Part shown: piece after piece, positions 24,447 to 36,679 of the stretch
Layout: each line of letters opens with the position of its first letter
Position numbering within the stretch: position 1 is the first letter of the stretch
NCBI GenBank assembly: GCA_003550325.1
Contig: QKWP01000427.1
Span: forward strand, 254,520-318,519
DNA length: 64,000 nt
Direction: 5' to 3'
Source of the DNA: Gigaspora rosea
Lineage: Eukaryota; Glomeromycota; Glomeromycetes; Diversisporales; Gigasporaceae
Notes under the pieces: generated by a model
What the model saw: the letters and a program-made list of their open reading frames with translations, nothing else
What the model was told of the DNA's origin: nothing
Databases searched by the model: none
Program-made: the position numbers and the translations under genes

Positions 24447-24739
24447 ATATGAAATACAAGATAAAGTAAATATTAAACAACAAAAACTTAAGAAATAAGA
24501 GCAAAAAAAGAATAGAGAGCAGCAAAAAAAAAAAAAAAAAATAATATAAAAAAAATTTTAAATTTCTAAATTTTTTTAGAATAATTATATTAGATTTCTA
24601 ACAATAGAAGCCAGTGGTCAAATTTTAACCAAATTTTACAAAGTTTTAAGCTTATTATAAAAAAATTTTTTTATATATGAATATAATACAATTTATATAT
24701 TATTAAATAATAGATAAATTATAAATTTTATATATAAAA

Positions 24740-25890
24740 TTTTATAAAAAAAAAAAAAAAAGTCTTTTTGAATGATTTTTACCCTCTCTCCCTTTACCCC
24801 CCTCTCCCTTTTTCTCCTCTTTTTTTTTTCTTTTTTCTCTTTTTTTTTTCTCTTTCTTTTTTCTTTTTAATATTTCGAATACTTTTGAAATATTTTGGGA
24901 TCAGTAGATCTGTAACCTGGATCATATCAAAGACGCGTTTGACTAATATTTTCGAAATGTTTTGATGATTTTTGAGGATTGTACCACAAGATCAGATTAG
25001 ATCTTTGTTTATTTATTTGTTTATAATTTAGATCTTCTATCAATTTTACATTGTTTTTTTTATTTTCTTTTTGTTTTTTTTGGGTTTCGTTTCATTTTTT
25101 TTAGTTTAGTTTTGTTTTTTTTTGATTTACATTTTTTTTATTTTTTAATTTTATTTCACTTTATTTTTACACTTTACCACTAGCACTTTGCAAGAAATCC
25201 AATAACTTTCCAGCACTTTGCACAAGCCAACTCAGCCTTTCGACACTTTGCAAGAACACACAACACCTTTCTCTAGCAATTTCGAACGTTCAAGAATGCA
25301 AGTTTTCACAAGTATTCGCAAGTTTTCGCAAGGTTTTGTTTTATTTATTTTTTCGTTTCATGTTTTTTGTTTTTGTTTTTATTTTTATTAATTTATTTTA
25401 TTCTGGCACTTTGCGAAAACCTTCGATGATTTCTGAATTGCAAAACACGAACTCGAAATGGAGATTTGGGGCTTTGTTTATTTTTTTATTTAGTTTGCTT
25501 ACATTTTTGTTTTTTGTTTGTTTTCTTTTTTTTTTATTTCAGAACTTTGCAAGAAAACTGCTTAACTTTTCTAGCACTTCAATTCTAACATCTCTGGCAC
25601 TTAGCAGGAAGTCATGAATATGAACGAATATAATCAAATACAAGCAAATATGAGTGAAATATAAGTTTATTTTTTTCGTTTTTGTTTTTTTTGTTATTTT
25701 TTTTGTTTGTTTTTTGTTTGTTTTTTACTTATTTTTTAATTTTATTTTATTTTATTTATTCCTTACTTCTTTTGGAACTTTGCAAGAAAATGACCTAACT
25801 TTTTGGGACTTTGCAAGAAGTAGCAAATATAAGCAAATATAAGCAAATATAAATGAATATAAGCAAATATAAGCGAATATAAGGAATATA
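24740..25890. repeat. Left arm of a very long inverted repeat
   Basis: Begins with an A-tract and pyrimidine-rich CCCTCTCCCTTT, then T-rich stretches broken by repeated CACTTTGCAAGAA words, and ends in (AAGCAAATAT)n. In reverse complement it matches the region from 31525 down to about 29820, for example TGCAAGAAATCCAA and GTAACCTGGATCATATC. The small frames in it are low-complexity and not counted as genes. Confidence 0.75.
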
Positions 25891-26302
25891 ATAGTTTATT
25901 TTTTTTGTTTCGTTTTTTTTTGAATTTATTTTTTTTGACATTTTTTTATAATAATTTATAATAAAATATGTAATATTTTAAAATATAATAATAATAAATA
26001 AAAAAAATAAAATTTTATATTAAAAAATTGTGAAAACTTGTGAAAACCTGTAAAATGTTTAAAAATTTGCAAAAAGTATAATTATGTGAATATAATAATT
26101 ATTAATTGATATTATATTCGATATATATCAATTAACTGGATATATATCGATTACTATCACTATCGATAGTAATCGATAGGGGTAATAAGTATCAATATCA
26201 ATATATATCTATATATAAAATTTGCCGATGTATAGGTGCACATCATTTGATCTGCCTTATGTATGTAATATTATGTAATATTATATTTGCCATTAAAGGA
26301 AA

Positions 26303-26395
26303 CCTGTTATCAGACTTTTATGTGCAGTTAGCCGCCTATGGAAAATCTATCATGTTGATAGATTTTCTATAGGTACATAAAAGTTTGATAGCAGG
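26303..26395. repeat. Hairpin element (93 bp)
   Basis: CCTGTTATCAGACTTTTATG pairs with CATAAAAGTTTGATAGCAGG. The inner arms GAAAATCTATCA and TGATAGATTTTC meet at a 3-base loop. Confidence 0.7.
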
Positions 26396-27084
26396 TTTGG
26401 CGAAAAGCGGTCAAATAATATAAATGAGCATTTCTGTCATATAAATTATTTATATTATTTTTAATGATATTATAGACAAGTTATTTATTCACATATATTT
26501 TATATATATAGTGTTCTCCATTTTTTTATTTCAACAAATACTTGTGTCTAATTTTCTTCCCCCCAATCTTATAATTCCAACTATTGAATTTATTTATTAT
26601 CTGCATCAGATTGTCAAACTTTCACATTCAAATCGAATCCTTACCTGATTACTGAGTTAGTTATTGAAGCAAGATAATTAACGTAAAGTATGACACAAAA
26701 CAATTAATTATTACATAGTAATTATATGCACTTTCCTTTAACTAAAATTAATTTATGAAAGTTGGAGATATTTTACGTGACAAACTATCATATGCTCAGA
26801 TATCATCGCATTTAAGTGCCGCAGAATAGGTCTTGGCATGAGTACATATGTATGTGTGTTATGCACACAGTTGATATAAATTCTAAACCCATAAGTTAAA
26901 AGGCATTTCAAAGCTGAAGACAACTTATAAAATTTATTTGTATAATCGAATCTCATGCTTCTTGTTAGTATGAAATTAATGCTTTTTGCTCCTGCTGAAT
27001 ATTTAAAGCAGTACAGTTAGTAGCGATCAGTTTTTATAAAAAGATCTGGTTTATGATAAATTAGCTGCTAATTCCTATTAAAAC

Positions 27085-27330
27085 AAATTTAAGTACTTAT
27101 TAACAATTATTCGTCAGCAATATTTAGTCTTTAGTAACTCAGGCATTTTAGATAACCGTTTACTGGACTTCGATTTGCCTAAACTAAGTAAATCACTGGT
27201 TCTGGCTCTGGATAATTTATTTAATTATTTAGGATTAGAGACTTTGGTGGGCCGATATTTACTACGGCGAAATAATATTCTTTACGAGACCCCTAATTCT
27301 TTTGAATGCGGATTGCTATGGGTTTAGCCA
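27085..27330 (+). pseudogene. Decayed coding-like stretch, unknown product
   Basis: About 80 open codons without an early Met, containing NSGILDNRLLDFDLPKLSKS, LDNLFNYLGLETLVGRYLL and LYETPNSFECGL before a TAG. Composition is less AT-rich than its surroundings and codon use looks coding-like. I do not recognise the family. It lies between the arms of the long inverted repeat and may be what is left of that structure's cargo. Confidence 0.3.
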
Positions 27331-29819
27331 TTAATGAACCCGATCACAACAACCAAGCCAGTTGCTTCTATAACCTTATTTTTAATTTACGTTTGTTCCT
27401 AGCATGGCTACTAGAGTTGTTGGTTAAACTAGTTAGTTTCACCAGGACCATCTGGTGCACCATTGAAAATTTGAGTTTTTTATAATTATCAGTGCACCAG
27501 TTTTAGTGCACCAGTCTTGGTGCACCACGGTGCTCCATTGAAGATTTGTTTCACCTCAACTCTAATGCCTACCCTTTTTCACGCACCAACGAATTGGCTA
27601 ATTTGGTGGCTAGTTGATATTTGTTCAAAATAAATATAACAAATTTGTAACTGTGGCCATGCTGACCACTGATAACTTAGAAAATAACTTGGCATTCAAT
27701 ATTGCTGACTATTTCATGGCTTGAGAAAATTTAATTAGTTCACGAAATCATTTATGCTATTTTAACTGACTATGCTCCCGAAGCTGACAAAACCAAGTAA
27801 GCACAAAGAAAGAAAAGTAATTAGCATTTATGCTAACTGGGAAAAAATAACTATGTTTAGTTAAGGACGATGACAACTGGAGGAAAAAACCCGTAAACGG
27901 AGTTCTTTGTCAATAGTTCTCACACGGTACCAAGTCTACAATGATGAAGCAACTACTAAACAGGTGCAAGACAATTAAGGGTTTTATTTATTGTTTATTG
28001 ATTGATTATTTTGATACATCATTGATTCGTTTTAAGACTATATCTAATTGATTGATACATTGTTTGATTGAATACTGATTGGTTACCTGAAATAATATAT
28101 TAATATTGATAATATATCCACTCCCATCATTTTCCCTCATGCCATAATATGTGTTCGCCCCTCCATTATCCTTTAATTTGTATCCCACACACTCCTCCTT
28201 TCTATTAAATGTAGATTCCTATTCTGAATCTAAACCGGCATAATTGTCTGCTGCTCTTCTTACAATAGTAACACCGGCAATTTATGATTATGATACATAG
28301 GAGTTATCAGCTAAGTTTTAATTTGAATAAGCATGTTTACATCGTAACACATGAAAAAATAGCAAGAAATAATTTCATGATCATATTTGCAGGATAACAC
28401 GTGATTTGCTCTGCTTTAATTAAATATTTAGCATAGACCATCTTTGTCAAAATATAATTAGAAAAATGTCGATACTACTACTATTATTATTATAATATTA
28501 TCAATAATGAAGATTTTATATTAATCATTTTGATGATTAATTTGAAATATAATCTGATCCAGATTTTCTGTGCTATGTACAGTAATGTATTCTTTAACGG
28601 CTTGAGTGAATTTAAAATTTCGCTTTAACTTAAGCATAATTTGGAATTAATTTAAGTTGATTCTAAGATTCCATTCTGACATAAACGAATTCACTTAAAC
28701 CTTAAGTACGAAAATGTTCGATTTAAACTTATTATTTTTACATGTCAATAGTTATTATATCCAAAATACTTTTAATCTCTTTCACAATGGAATAAAGATT
28801 ACATGCATGTACAATTGGTTATGAGCATTCAGCTATATACTAGCTTGTCAAATGCTTCTAAATAAAGATTATATATAAACGATAAATGATCGTAAAGGTA
28901 TATTAGAATGAAATTAAAATTTATTATCCTCAATATGAATTTATGCATGTTTAGGCAAACATAATTAATATTCATGCGTATAACTGGTTTTAAAGTAGAG
29001 TTTGAAACCCAATTCTTGTGTATGCTTCAGAACAGTGCTAGTTTGGGTTTTGAAGCAATAACTTAAATGTAAATGTGATTGTATGAAAGGAATTTTATTA
29101 TTAAAAAGCATCTATAAATATAAAAATATGTGTGATAGTGATTATAAGCATTTGTGACTATATAGAAGGGTTTTTAATAACAAACAAAATAGTAACCAAA
29201 AACCATGTGATTGTATAGAGTTAGTGATTATATGGAAGATTGTATATTTAATTTAACATATATTTTTAATCAATATTATATATTTTATTATATATTATTA
29301 TACATTTTTTACGAAAAAATGAAAAAATAACAAAAAAAAAAATAAAATCGAAAAAATAATGAAAAAAACAAAAACGAAAAAAATAGTAACATTTTGAACC
29401 CTTTCACACTTTGTTACATAATGCTAGCTCTAAATACTTATTTTTCTCACCCTGCAGTTAGCTATTATTTCTTTTCTTCTTTGGTTTAACTATAATATTC
29501 GCTTATATTCACTTATATTTGCTCATATTCGCTACTTTCTAAAATAAAAAATGACAAAAATCTAAACCAAAACAAACGAAAATGAAAAAAATAGTAATAT
29601 TTTAAACTACTTTCACACTTCGTTGCATAATACTAGCTCTATACACTTATTTTTCTTACCCTGTAGTTAGCTATTATTTCTCTTCTTCTTTGTTTAACTA
29701 TTATATTCGCTTATATTCATTCATATTCACAACTTCCTAAAAAGTGCTGGTAAAAAAAAAACAAACAAAAAACAAACCCAAAAAAAAATAACAAAAAAAA
29801 CAAAAACAAAAAAAATAAA

Positions 29820-31525
29820 CAATTATATTTGCTTATATTTGCTCATATTCGCTTATATTCAATTAAAATCTACTTATATTCATGACTTCTTGCAAAGTGC
29901 CAGAAGCATTAGAATTGGTGTTCTTGTAAAGTGTCAGAAAAGTCAAGTTGTTTTGTTGCAAAGTTTTGAAAGAAGTAGGGATAAATAAAATAAAATAAAA
30001 TTAAAAAAAAGTAAAATAAAAAAACAAACAAAAAACAAAAATGTAAGCAAACTAAGTAAAAAAATAAATGAAGCTCCAAATCTCTATTTTCTTGAAGTAA
30101 GAGTTTGTGATCTTGCAATTCAGAAATTGTTGAAAGTTTTCACAAAGCGTCAAAATAAAAGAAATTAATAAAAATAAAACAAAAAAACAAAACCAAAAAA
30201 CATGAAACAAAAAAGTAAATAAAATGAAACCTTGCAAAAATTTGCATTCTTCATCGGGAAAATAAATAAGGTGAGATCTGCACAAATCTGCGACCCTGGA
30301 AAATTTTAACAAATTTTGCAATAACTTGTGATCCAGTAGTTTAAATTTAACGATTTTGGTACCATTTGATTCGTCTCGATGAGATGGATTGAATGGTACT
30401 GAATTCGTTAAATTCCAATCACTAGAACCCAAGAAAATTCTATTTATGTGAATTTTATAAACATTAAACGATCCTGCCAACCAGTGGTCCAAATTTAATG
30501 ATTTTGGCACCATTTGATTTCTCTTGATGAGATGGTTCGAATGGTACCAAAAATGTCAAAATTGATCACTGGTTAACAAGTTATTTGTAAAAAAGTTTGT
30601 GGCGCAGTTTTGTGCAGAAATTTAAAAAAGAAATTTAAATTTCTGCGCAGAACTGCACCGCAAATCGTTTTTTATGAATAACTTATTAACTAGTAATCCA
30701 ATTTTGATGTTTTTGGTACTATTTGAACCGTCTCATCGAGAGGAATCGAATGGTACCAAAATCATTAAATTTGGACCACTAGTTGGCAAGATCGTTTGAT
30801 GTTTATAAAATTCACATAAATGGGATTTTCTTGTGTTCTAGTAATTGGAATTCAACGATTTTGGTACTATTCGATCCATCTCATTGAGACGAATCGAAAG
30901 ATACCAAAATCATTAAATTTGGACTACTGGATCACAAGTTATTGCAAAATTTGTTAAAATTTTTCAGGGTCGCAGATTTGTGCAGATCTGCACTTTATTT
31001 ATTTTCCCGATGTTTAAATTTAGAAATTGCTGGAGTGTGTTTTTGCAAAGTGTCGAAAGGCTGAGTTGACTTGCGCAAAGTGCTGAAAAGTTGTTGGATT
31101 TCTTGCAAAGTGCCAGTGGTAAAATATAGAAATAAAATAAAAAAATTTAAAAATTAAAAAATAAAAAAAAAACAATACAAAACTAAAAAAAATGAACCGA
31201 AACCAAAAAAACAAAAGGAGAATAAAGAAACAATGTAAAATTAATAGAAGATCTAAATTATAAATAAAAAAAATAAACAAAGCTCTAATTTGATCTTGTA
31301 GTACAATCATCAAAAATCATTGAAACATTTCGAAAATATTAGTCAAATGCGTCCTTGATATAATCCAGGTTACAGATCATCCTAAAATATTTTGAAAGTA
31401 TTCGAAATATTAAAAAAAAAAGAAAGAGAAAAAAAAAAGAGAGAGAAAAACAAAGAGAGAGAAGAGTAAAAGGGAGAGAGAGGTAAAAATCGTTCAAAAC
31501 AGCTTTTTTTTTTTTTTTTTTTACA
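29820..31525. repeat. Right arm of the long inverted repeat, interrupted by a palindrome
   Basis: Reverse complement of 24740-25890 in the order 31525 to 31019 and then 30250 to 29820. The gap is filled by the palindromic insertion at 30253-31011, absent from the left arm. Confidence 0.75.
30253..31011. mobile_element. 759-bp palindromic element inserted in the right arm
   Basis: Ends ATCGGGAAAATAAATAA and TTATTTATTTTCCCGAT are exact inverted repeats, and the whole element folds on itself around about 30620. It carries four copies of the GATTTTGGTACCATT...CTCATCGAGA-like motif. Confidence 0.85.
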
Positions 31526-33915
31526 GTCAAAAACACTCAATTATCGAAATATTTTGAAAATATTAGTTAAACATTGATTTATTTCAAAATAATTCAAAAT
31601 TAGTGTAAAATAGTTTTTTATTTTTTTTATGCACTATAAAAAAATTATAAATTTATGTAAAAATTTTATGTAATTTACAATTTTCTTACATATATAAAAA
31701 AATTGTAAATTTACGTAAAAATTTTAGGCCAAATCTATTTGTAACCGTGGTTACAGTTCTGAGCCAAACAAATTGCTAGATTAGGTATGACAAAAAAATT
31801 CAAAAAATTACAAATCGCAATAACTTCAAATTGTGCCTATGAAACCAATATTTTTTCTAGCTAAAAATGCTTCTTAAGGTGTTTTATTATATAATAAACC
31901 TTCTTCTAACTCTAAATCTAACCCTAACCCTAATCTGGTTACTGTCACCACCGGTGACAATCATATTTTTCAAAATTTTATATAAATTTACAATTTTCTT
32001 ACATACCATAAGAAAATCATAAACTTATGAAAAATTTTTATACAAATTTACAATTTTTTTACACATTGTAAGACTTACGCAATTTACACTAAATATTACG
32101 TAAGTTTACAATTTTTTTACATACCATAAAAACTTGTGCAAGTTTACACATATATATTTTTGCTGATATAATTAATATAGATGTAAAAGATAAATATTAT
32201 GTAGATTTAGTAACTTTAACAATTGTGCCTGCATTGCACTTGAAAAGAAGTATTTGTGTGATTCTCAAATATATTAAGTTGGAAATATTATTATAAAATA
32301 TGATATATCTAAATGCACTCACTCTCTTGGGATCATAGTAAAATATGCATCAAAATCTATAACAGTTGTATTATTTGGAACCAAACAAAAATGTGCATTT
32401 AGAGAGGTTTCTAATACAATATTAATGTATAGTTGTATTTTTGGCTCTTATAAAAATTTGTAATTTATTAATATTGAAACTTGCAATTAAGGATCTGTGA
32501 TAAATCTGGATTAATCCAAAAAATTTTTTAACTTAGGAGCATGCCATTTATTATATAATTTTTACTATAGATACATGGTCAGAGGTAGTGATCACATCTA
32601 TACATTATATTAATTAATCAGAATGAGATAAAATGATCACACCATACATGGGTAGAGGTGGCTACTAAGTAATAAATGGCATGCCCCTTATTAGAAGATA
32701 CCCTAAAGTATTGGTCAAAAATTTCTATTTTTTTTTGCTAAAAATTAAATAATTTCCAATTTATACTTATATGTTTACTATATTATTTTTATAAAAAATT
32801 TAAAATATGTTAATTTATTTTTGGGTTAATATAAATATACCCATAGGGTACATTAAATTTTTTGTACCTATTATTTTGATCATATGGTATTACATACAAA
32901 ATAGTAATGCTGATATTGTTTATATTAGTTTAGAGTTAGGGTGAAAACTATATTAGAGTTTGGGTTTAGACAGTTCTATAGTAAAATTGCTCAAGGAAAT
33001 CTTTTTATTAATGCACAGAAGGTGGTTTAGTATGTAATTTCTTGTGAAATAAGCAATTATTATCATTATGAACATTTGTTTTGAATTTTTCTGATCATGT
33101 AATGTTACACCTAATCTTGAATTTTTGTAGTGATTTATAGGTCACATGATGCAGGTATATGTACTTTCAGGTACATAATTAACTCTTTATTTTTAAACAT
33201 GGGGAAATTTCTCATTTTTTGGAAATGCATGGGTTTGATCATGAGGTAGTTGACCAATCATAAAACTGTTTCATAACCACATGATACACATCTCATAAAA
33301 ACAGATAGATAATCATTAAACAATCCAACCAATCAACAGGTGCAATTCAAATATTACAATTTCTTTATTATGTTTAAAATTTCATGTTGTAAAGAATAAA
33401 ATTATTTATCCAAATTATAATACAACTTACACAATGCAAGAACTTAATTAAAAAGGTTTTTGGTAACAAGTTACACATCCTTCATTAATATTTTTTTTAA
33501 AATTTCATATAATTAACAAAGCTATATTATCGTATTATTGTATATATAAAACGGTTTCTATTGAACCAAGCATCTTCTAAAGAACATATGCACTTTCGAA
33601 AACAGTTTGCAAAAACCTACAAATAAAATAAACAATTGATTACTTAAATAATAATAATAATAAAAAAAAAGAAAAATAACGTTAAGCTTCACGAATTAAG
33701 CAGTACAAGATATTTTTATTACCACTTACTATATGGTAAATAGTACTTCAACTCTCAATAAATCTACCTTTTATTCGCGTGATGCAACATGATGCAACTG
33801 GATTTCTTAAAGAGACACTTGCTATGAAGCTATTTTACTAGTAAAGTGTTGCTCCGTCAATAATTTTTTTTTAAGTTTGCTTAGACCCGAAAATTCTGGT
33901 TTTACAAATACTATG
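31526..33915. other. Intergenic, repeats only
   Basis: No gene seen. Repeated words (AAATTTACAATTTTTTTACA, CATACCATAAGAAAATC) between 31640 and 32150 form a degraded tandem array. CTAACCCTAACCCTAA, a telomere-like interstitial repeat, lies near 31918-31935. One MITE is listed separately. Confidence 0.45.
32533..32691. repeat. Inverted-repeat element (about 159 bp)
   Basis: TTAGGAGCATGCCATTTATT at the left pairs with AATAAATGGCATGCCCCTTA at the right. The interior is partly complementary (GTGATCACATC/AATGATCACACC). Confidence 0.65.
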
Positions 33916-36106
33916 CTATATAAATGCTTGTGTAATGTCGATCCCAGAAATTATCAGATTCGAGCTTTATTTTTAATTTATATTTTTTAAAAAAAAACAT
34001 TTTTTTTAAAAAAAAATAATTTTTTTTAAAACAATAGAATTAAATTAAGCTTGAACAAGTTTAAGAAAATTTTATTTCAATTATTGCATCAATATAATAG
34101 TAATGTCGCAACAATTATTCAATAAATACAAACATTTAAGAAATACAAAAGAACAAACATATTTTAGACAAAATTTAGTAACGCAGTTATAATAAATTAA
34201 TAAATTCAATTTAAATTTCTAACAATCTTTTTCTAATATACAAACAATACAAACAAAAATCACATATCGTTATTTTTACAGAATTTTTAACCTTTGACAA
34301 GATTTATATCAGACGCATGATCATGACTCTTCAGCATCACTTTCTTCAAATGTACGACCAAAATCTTGAGTCCAATAATCGCCAGAACGCCCAACACCCA
34401 AATCCCTAAAATCAGGATTTAAAATATTTGCTCTATGAGGCGGAGAATTCATCCACCTATAGTAATTAATAAAATAATTATTGTTATTAAAAAAATATTA
34501 ATAAAATACAGTAGTACTAAATGAAATAATAATAATAATTTACCCATCCATAACCGAATCCTCATTTTCATATCCTGAAGCTATATTTTCACCAATAGCA
34601 TTCCAATCATAACCAGAATTAGTAATTCTGGTTGCAAAATCACCATCTTCATCATCATGACTTAATTCGCCAGATTCCTCCATCCTCTCCGAATGACGTT
34701 GAGCTGTATCAATAAGAAGACTAAAAACATTATTTTTTATAGTTATTAAAAAACTATATATTAGCGTATATAATTAAATATTATATATATATATGTATAT
34801 TTTAATATATATATATATTGCAATCTGATTTATAAAATTATTAAAATTTACCTATTTAACTGAAGTGGAGGGTCTACGCCATTATCACTACGTGCAGAAT
34901 TAACTAGACTAAGCATATAATCTAGATCCAGATCATCCCCACAAACAATGTTAAAAAATAAAATTGCATTGACAATTAAAAAGATACCTAAAGATTTAAT
35001 TGCTACCATTTTATTTTATTTTATATATATATATTTTTTTTGATAATGAGGTATTAATTTATACTTTGGACTTAAATCTTAAGAAAATTTAAAAGAATTC
35101 TAGAGCAAATTGTTGAGAGGAAAGAAATTATATTGATCAAAGGGTTATGCTTTTTGATAATGTTAGAAAATAATGCCTGACGAAGCCGACAGTTTTAGCG
35201 TAGAAGTAATTTGTAGTGGCAAAGATATCGCTAGGAGCAATCACCTTTCAAAGCAAAAAAACAAATGGATTAAAGCAAGCCCTAATCTAAAAGTAATCTA
35301 AGTCAACAAAAGCAATTGTGTATAAACAAACATTCGCTCATATTGTTCTTGGCTTAAAGTTAATAAATAGTCCTCAATTTATTGCTCTCAACAGCGTTTT
35401 AAGTATATCAAAGACTTAAAATAAATCGAGAAAAATGGTTCAGGAGAACATTTTACACTTTCAGAGGAATTCTTGATGTAATATTACCGGTAACTGTTGT
35501 TATATATTATAAGTATATACCGTACACATGTTACATATTTTTAACAAGATTGGGATTAAAAGCGTACCTAATATAAAGCTTATATTAATTAACCAGACAG
35601 ATCTTGCATTCAATAAAACGTTAATCATGTAAATAGGAGAATACCAGATAAGTATATGCAGTAACAATAATTAATGCTAGTGTAACAAATAAATAATTTA
35701 TAACTCCGAATTTTACAACATTTTTAACATTAATTTAGTATTGTAGTTAAAACGAATTATTGTTTTTTAGTATGAAAAAAGAGAAAAAGAGAAAAGTTCA
35801 ATTATTAATATAAACATATCTTATATTGAAAGAAATCAAAAATTTTATGCAGTTTCAGAATTTGGGAACTCCAAAAAGTAGACTACAATAGCAAAATGGA
35901 ATTGAATGTATGCATAACGATAATGATACGTTACTGTAAGTGTCATTTGGTTATGCTTTGTCATACTGAGTATGTTATTTAACTCTGACAAATGTGACCG
36001 AATAACGGGAATATGGAAAGAACCAGATTTTCTGATAAAAAATTATTGTAAAATCGGCGTAGTTCTAAGCAGTCAGAATTTTTCATTCATTGACTAATTC
36101 TACTCA
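33916..36106. repeat. Dispersed duplication, copy B (partner 19446-21925)
   Basis: Matches copy A from the GTCGATCCC region to CATTGACTAATTCTACT. It lacks the solo LTR but has about 207 bp of extra sequence at roughly 35177-35384, after AATAATGC and before TCTCAACAGCG. Confidence 0.85.
34321..35009 (-). CDS. Secreted CAP-domain (SCP/PR-1-like) protein, three exons
   Basis: Exons complement(34321..34456, 34544..34720, 34852..35009) give 156 codons with consistent phases and GTAAAT donors. The N-terminus (MVAIKSLGVFLIVNAILFF) is a signal peptide ending near residue 25. The mature part has the order of a CAP fold: a helix with MLSLVNSARSDNG, the LSH histidine after AQRHSERMEESG, the glutamate in WNAIGENIASGY, and WMNSPPHRANILNP followed by DLGVGRSGDYWTQDFG. 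The C-terminus is acidic (EESDAEES). CAP proteins are extracellular; several bind sterols or act in host contact, and a role at the fungus-plant interface is possible but not shown. The broken paralogue is at 19829-20526. The start is the only ATG giving a signal peptide. Confidence 0.85.
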
Positions 36107-36238
36107 ATTGGTTATGAATTTCTAAATTCATTTAATAAGGTTATTGTCTCCCAGGGATCGCAGAAATCGCAGGGTCTTTTGCGAACTAATTAATAAAAAA
36201 TGGTTTCAATTGGTTACAGCATAATGTATTACAAGGGA
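36107..36238. other. Short intergenic stretch
   Basis: Nothing recognised between the duplication and the TIR element. Confidence 0.3.
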
Positions 36239-36679
36239 TGCAAAACTTACGTTTTTGATACTCCTGCACTAACTTTTTTGATACTCCTGTATGTACCCCA
36301 AAATTACTCATATGGGCTAATTTGACTCATTTGGGTGATATTTTCGAATCACATATTAAGATTTTCCGAATTTTGTACAACAAATCTTACCAATCAAATT
36401 AATTTGTTATTACCGGTATGTGACAATTTAAAATTTGTGTTACCAAACATAGTAACGTGGGAATAGACAATCAGAAAAAAAATCTAATTGGCTAATTTAA
36501 ACGTTTTTTATTTAACAAGCTATATTCTTTCTTCCAAGTTTGGAGCAAAACATCGTCGAAAGATCGTCACAAAATAGGTATGCTAGTATACTAGAAAGTT
36601 CCTTTAACATAACTTCAATATGTTTAGTTTTGTACAAATTTTTTATCCTTCAAAAAATCTTCAACCGCCTGCACTGATC

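Larger units (their letters stand above)
25891..29819. other. Spacer between the long inverted-repeat arms
   Basis: About 3.9 kb with no confident gene. It holds a hairpin at 26303-26395, a decayed coding-like stretch at about 27085-27330, GTGCACCA repeats at 27450-27530 and a pogo-like fragment at about 29140-29240. Confidence 0.45.

Noticed and set aside
24768..25842. Phe/Leu-rich frames on the + strand, with similar ones at 29909-31536 on the minus strand
   Set aside because: They translate T-rich low-complexity tracts of the long inverted repeat; no coding signal.
31918..31935. Telomere-like CTAACCCTAACCCTAA
   Set aside because: Only two full units in mid-window; too short for a telomere or a fusion site.
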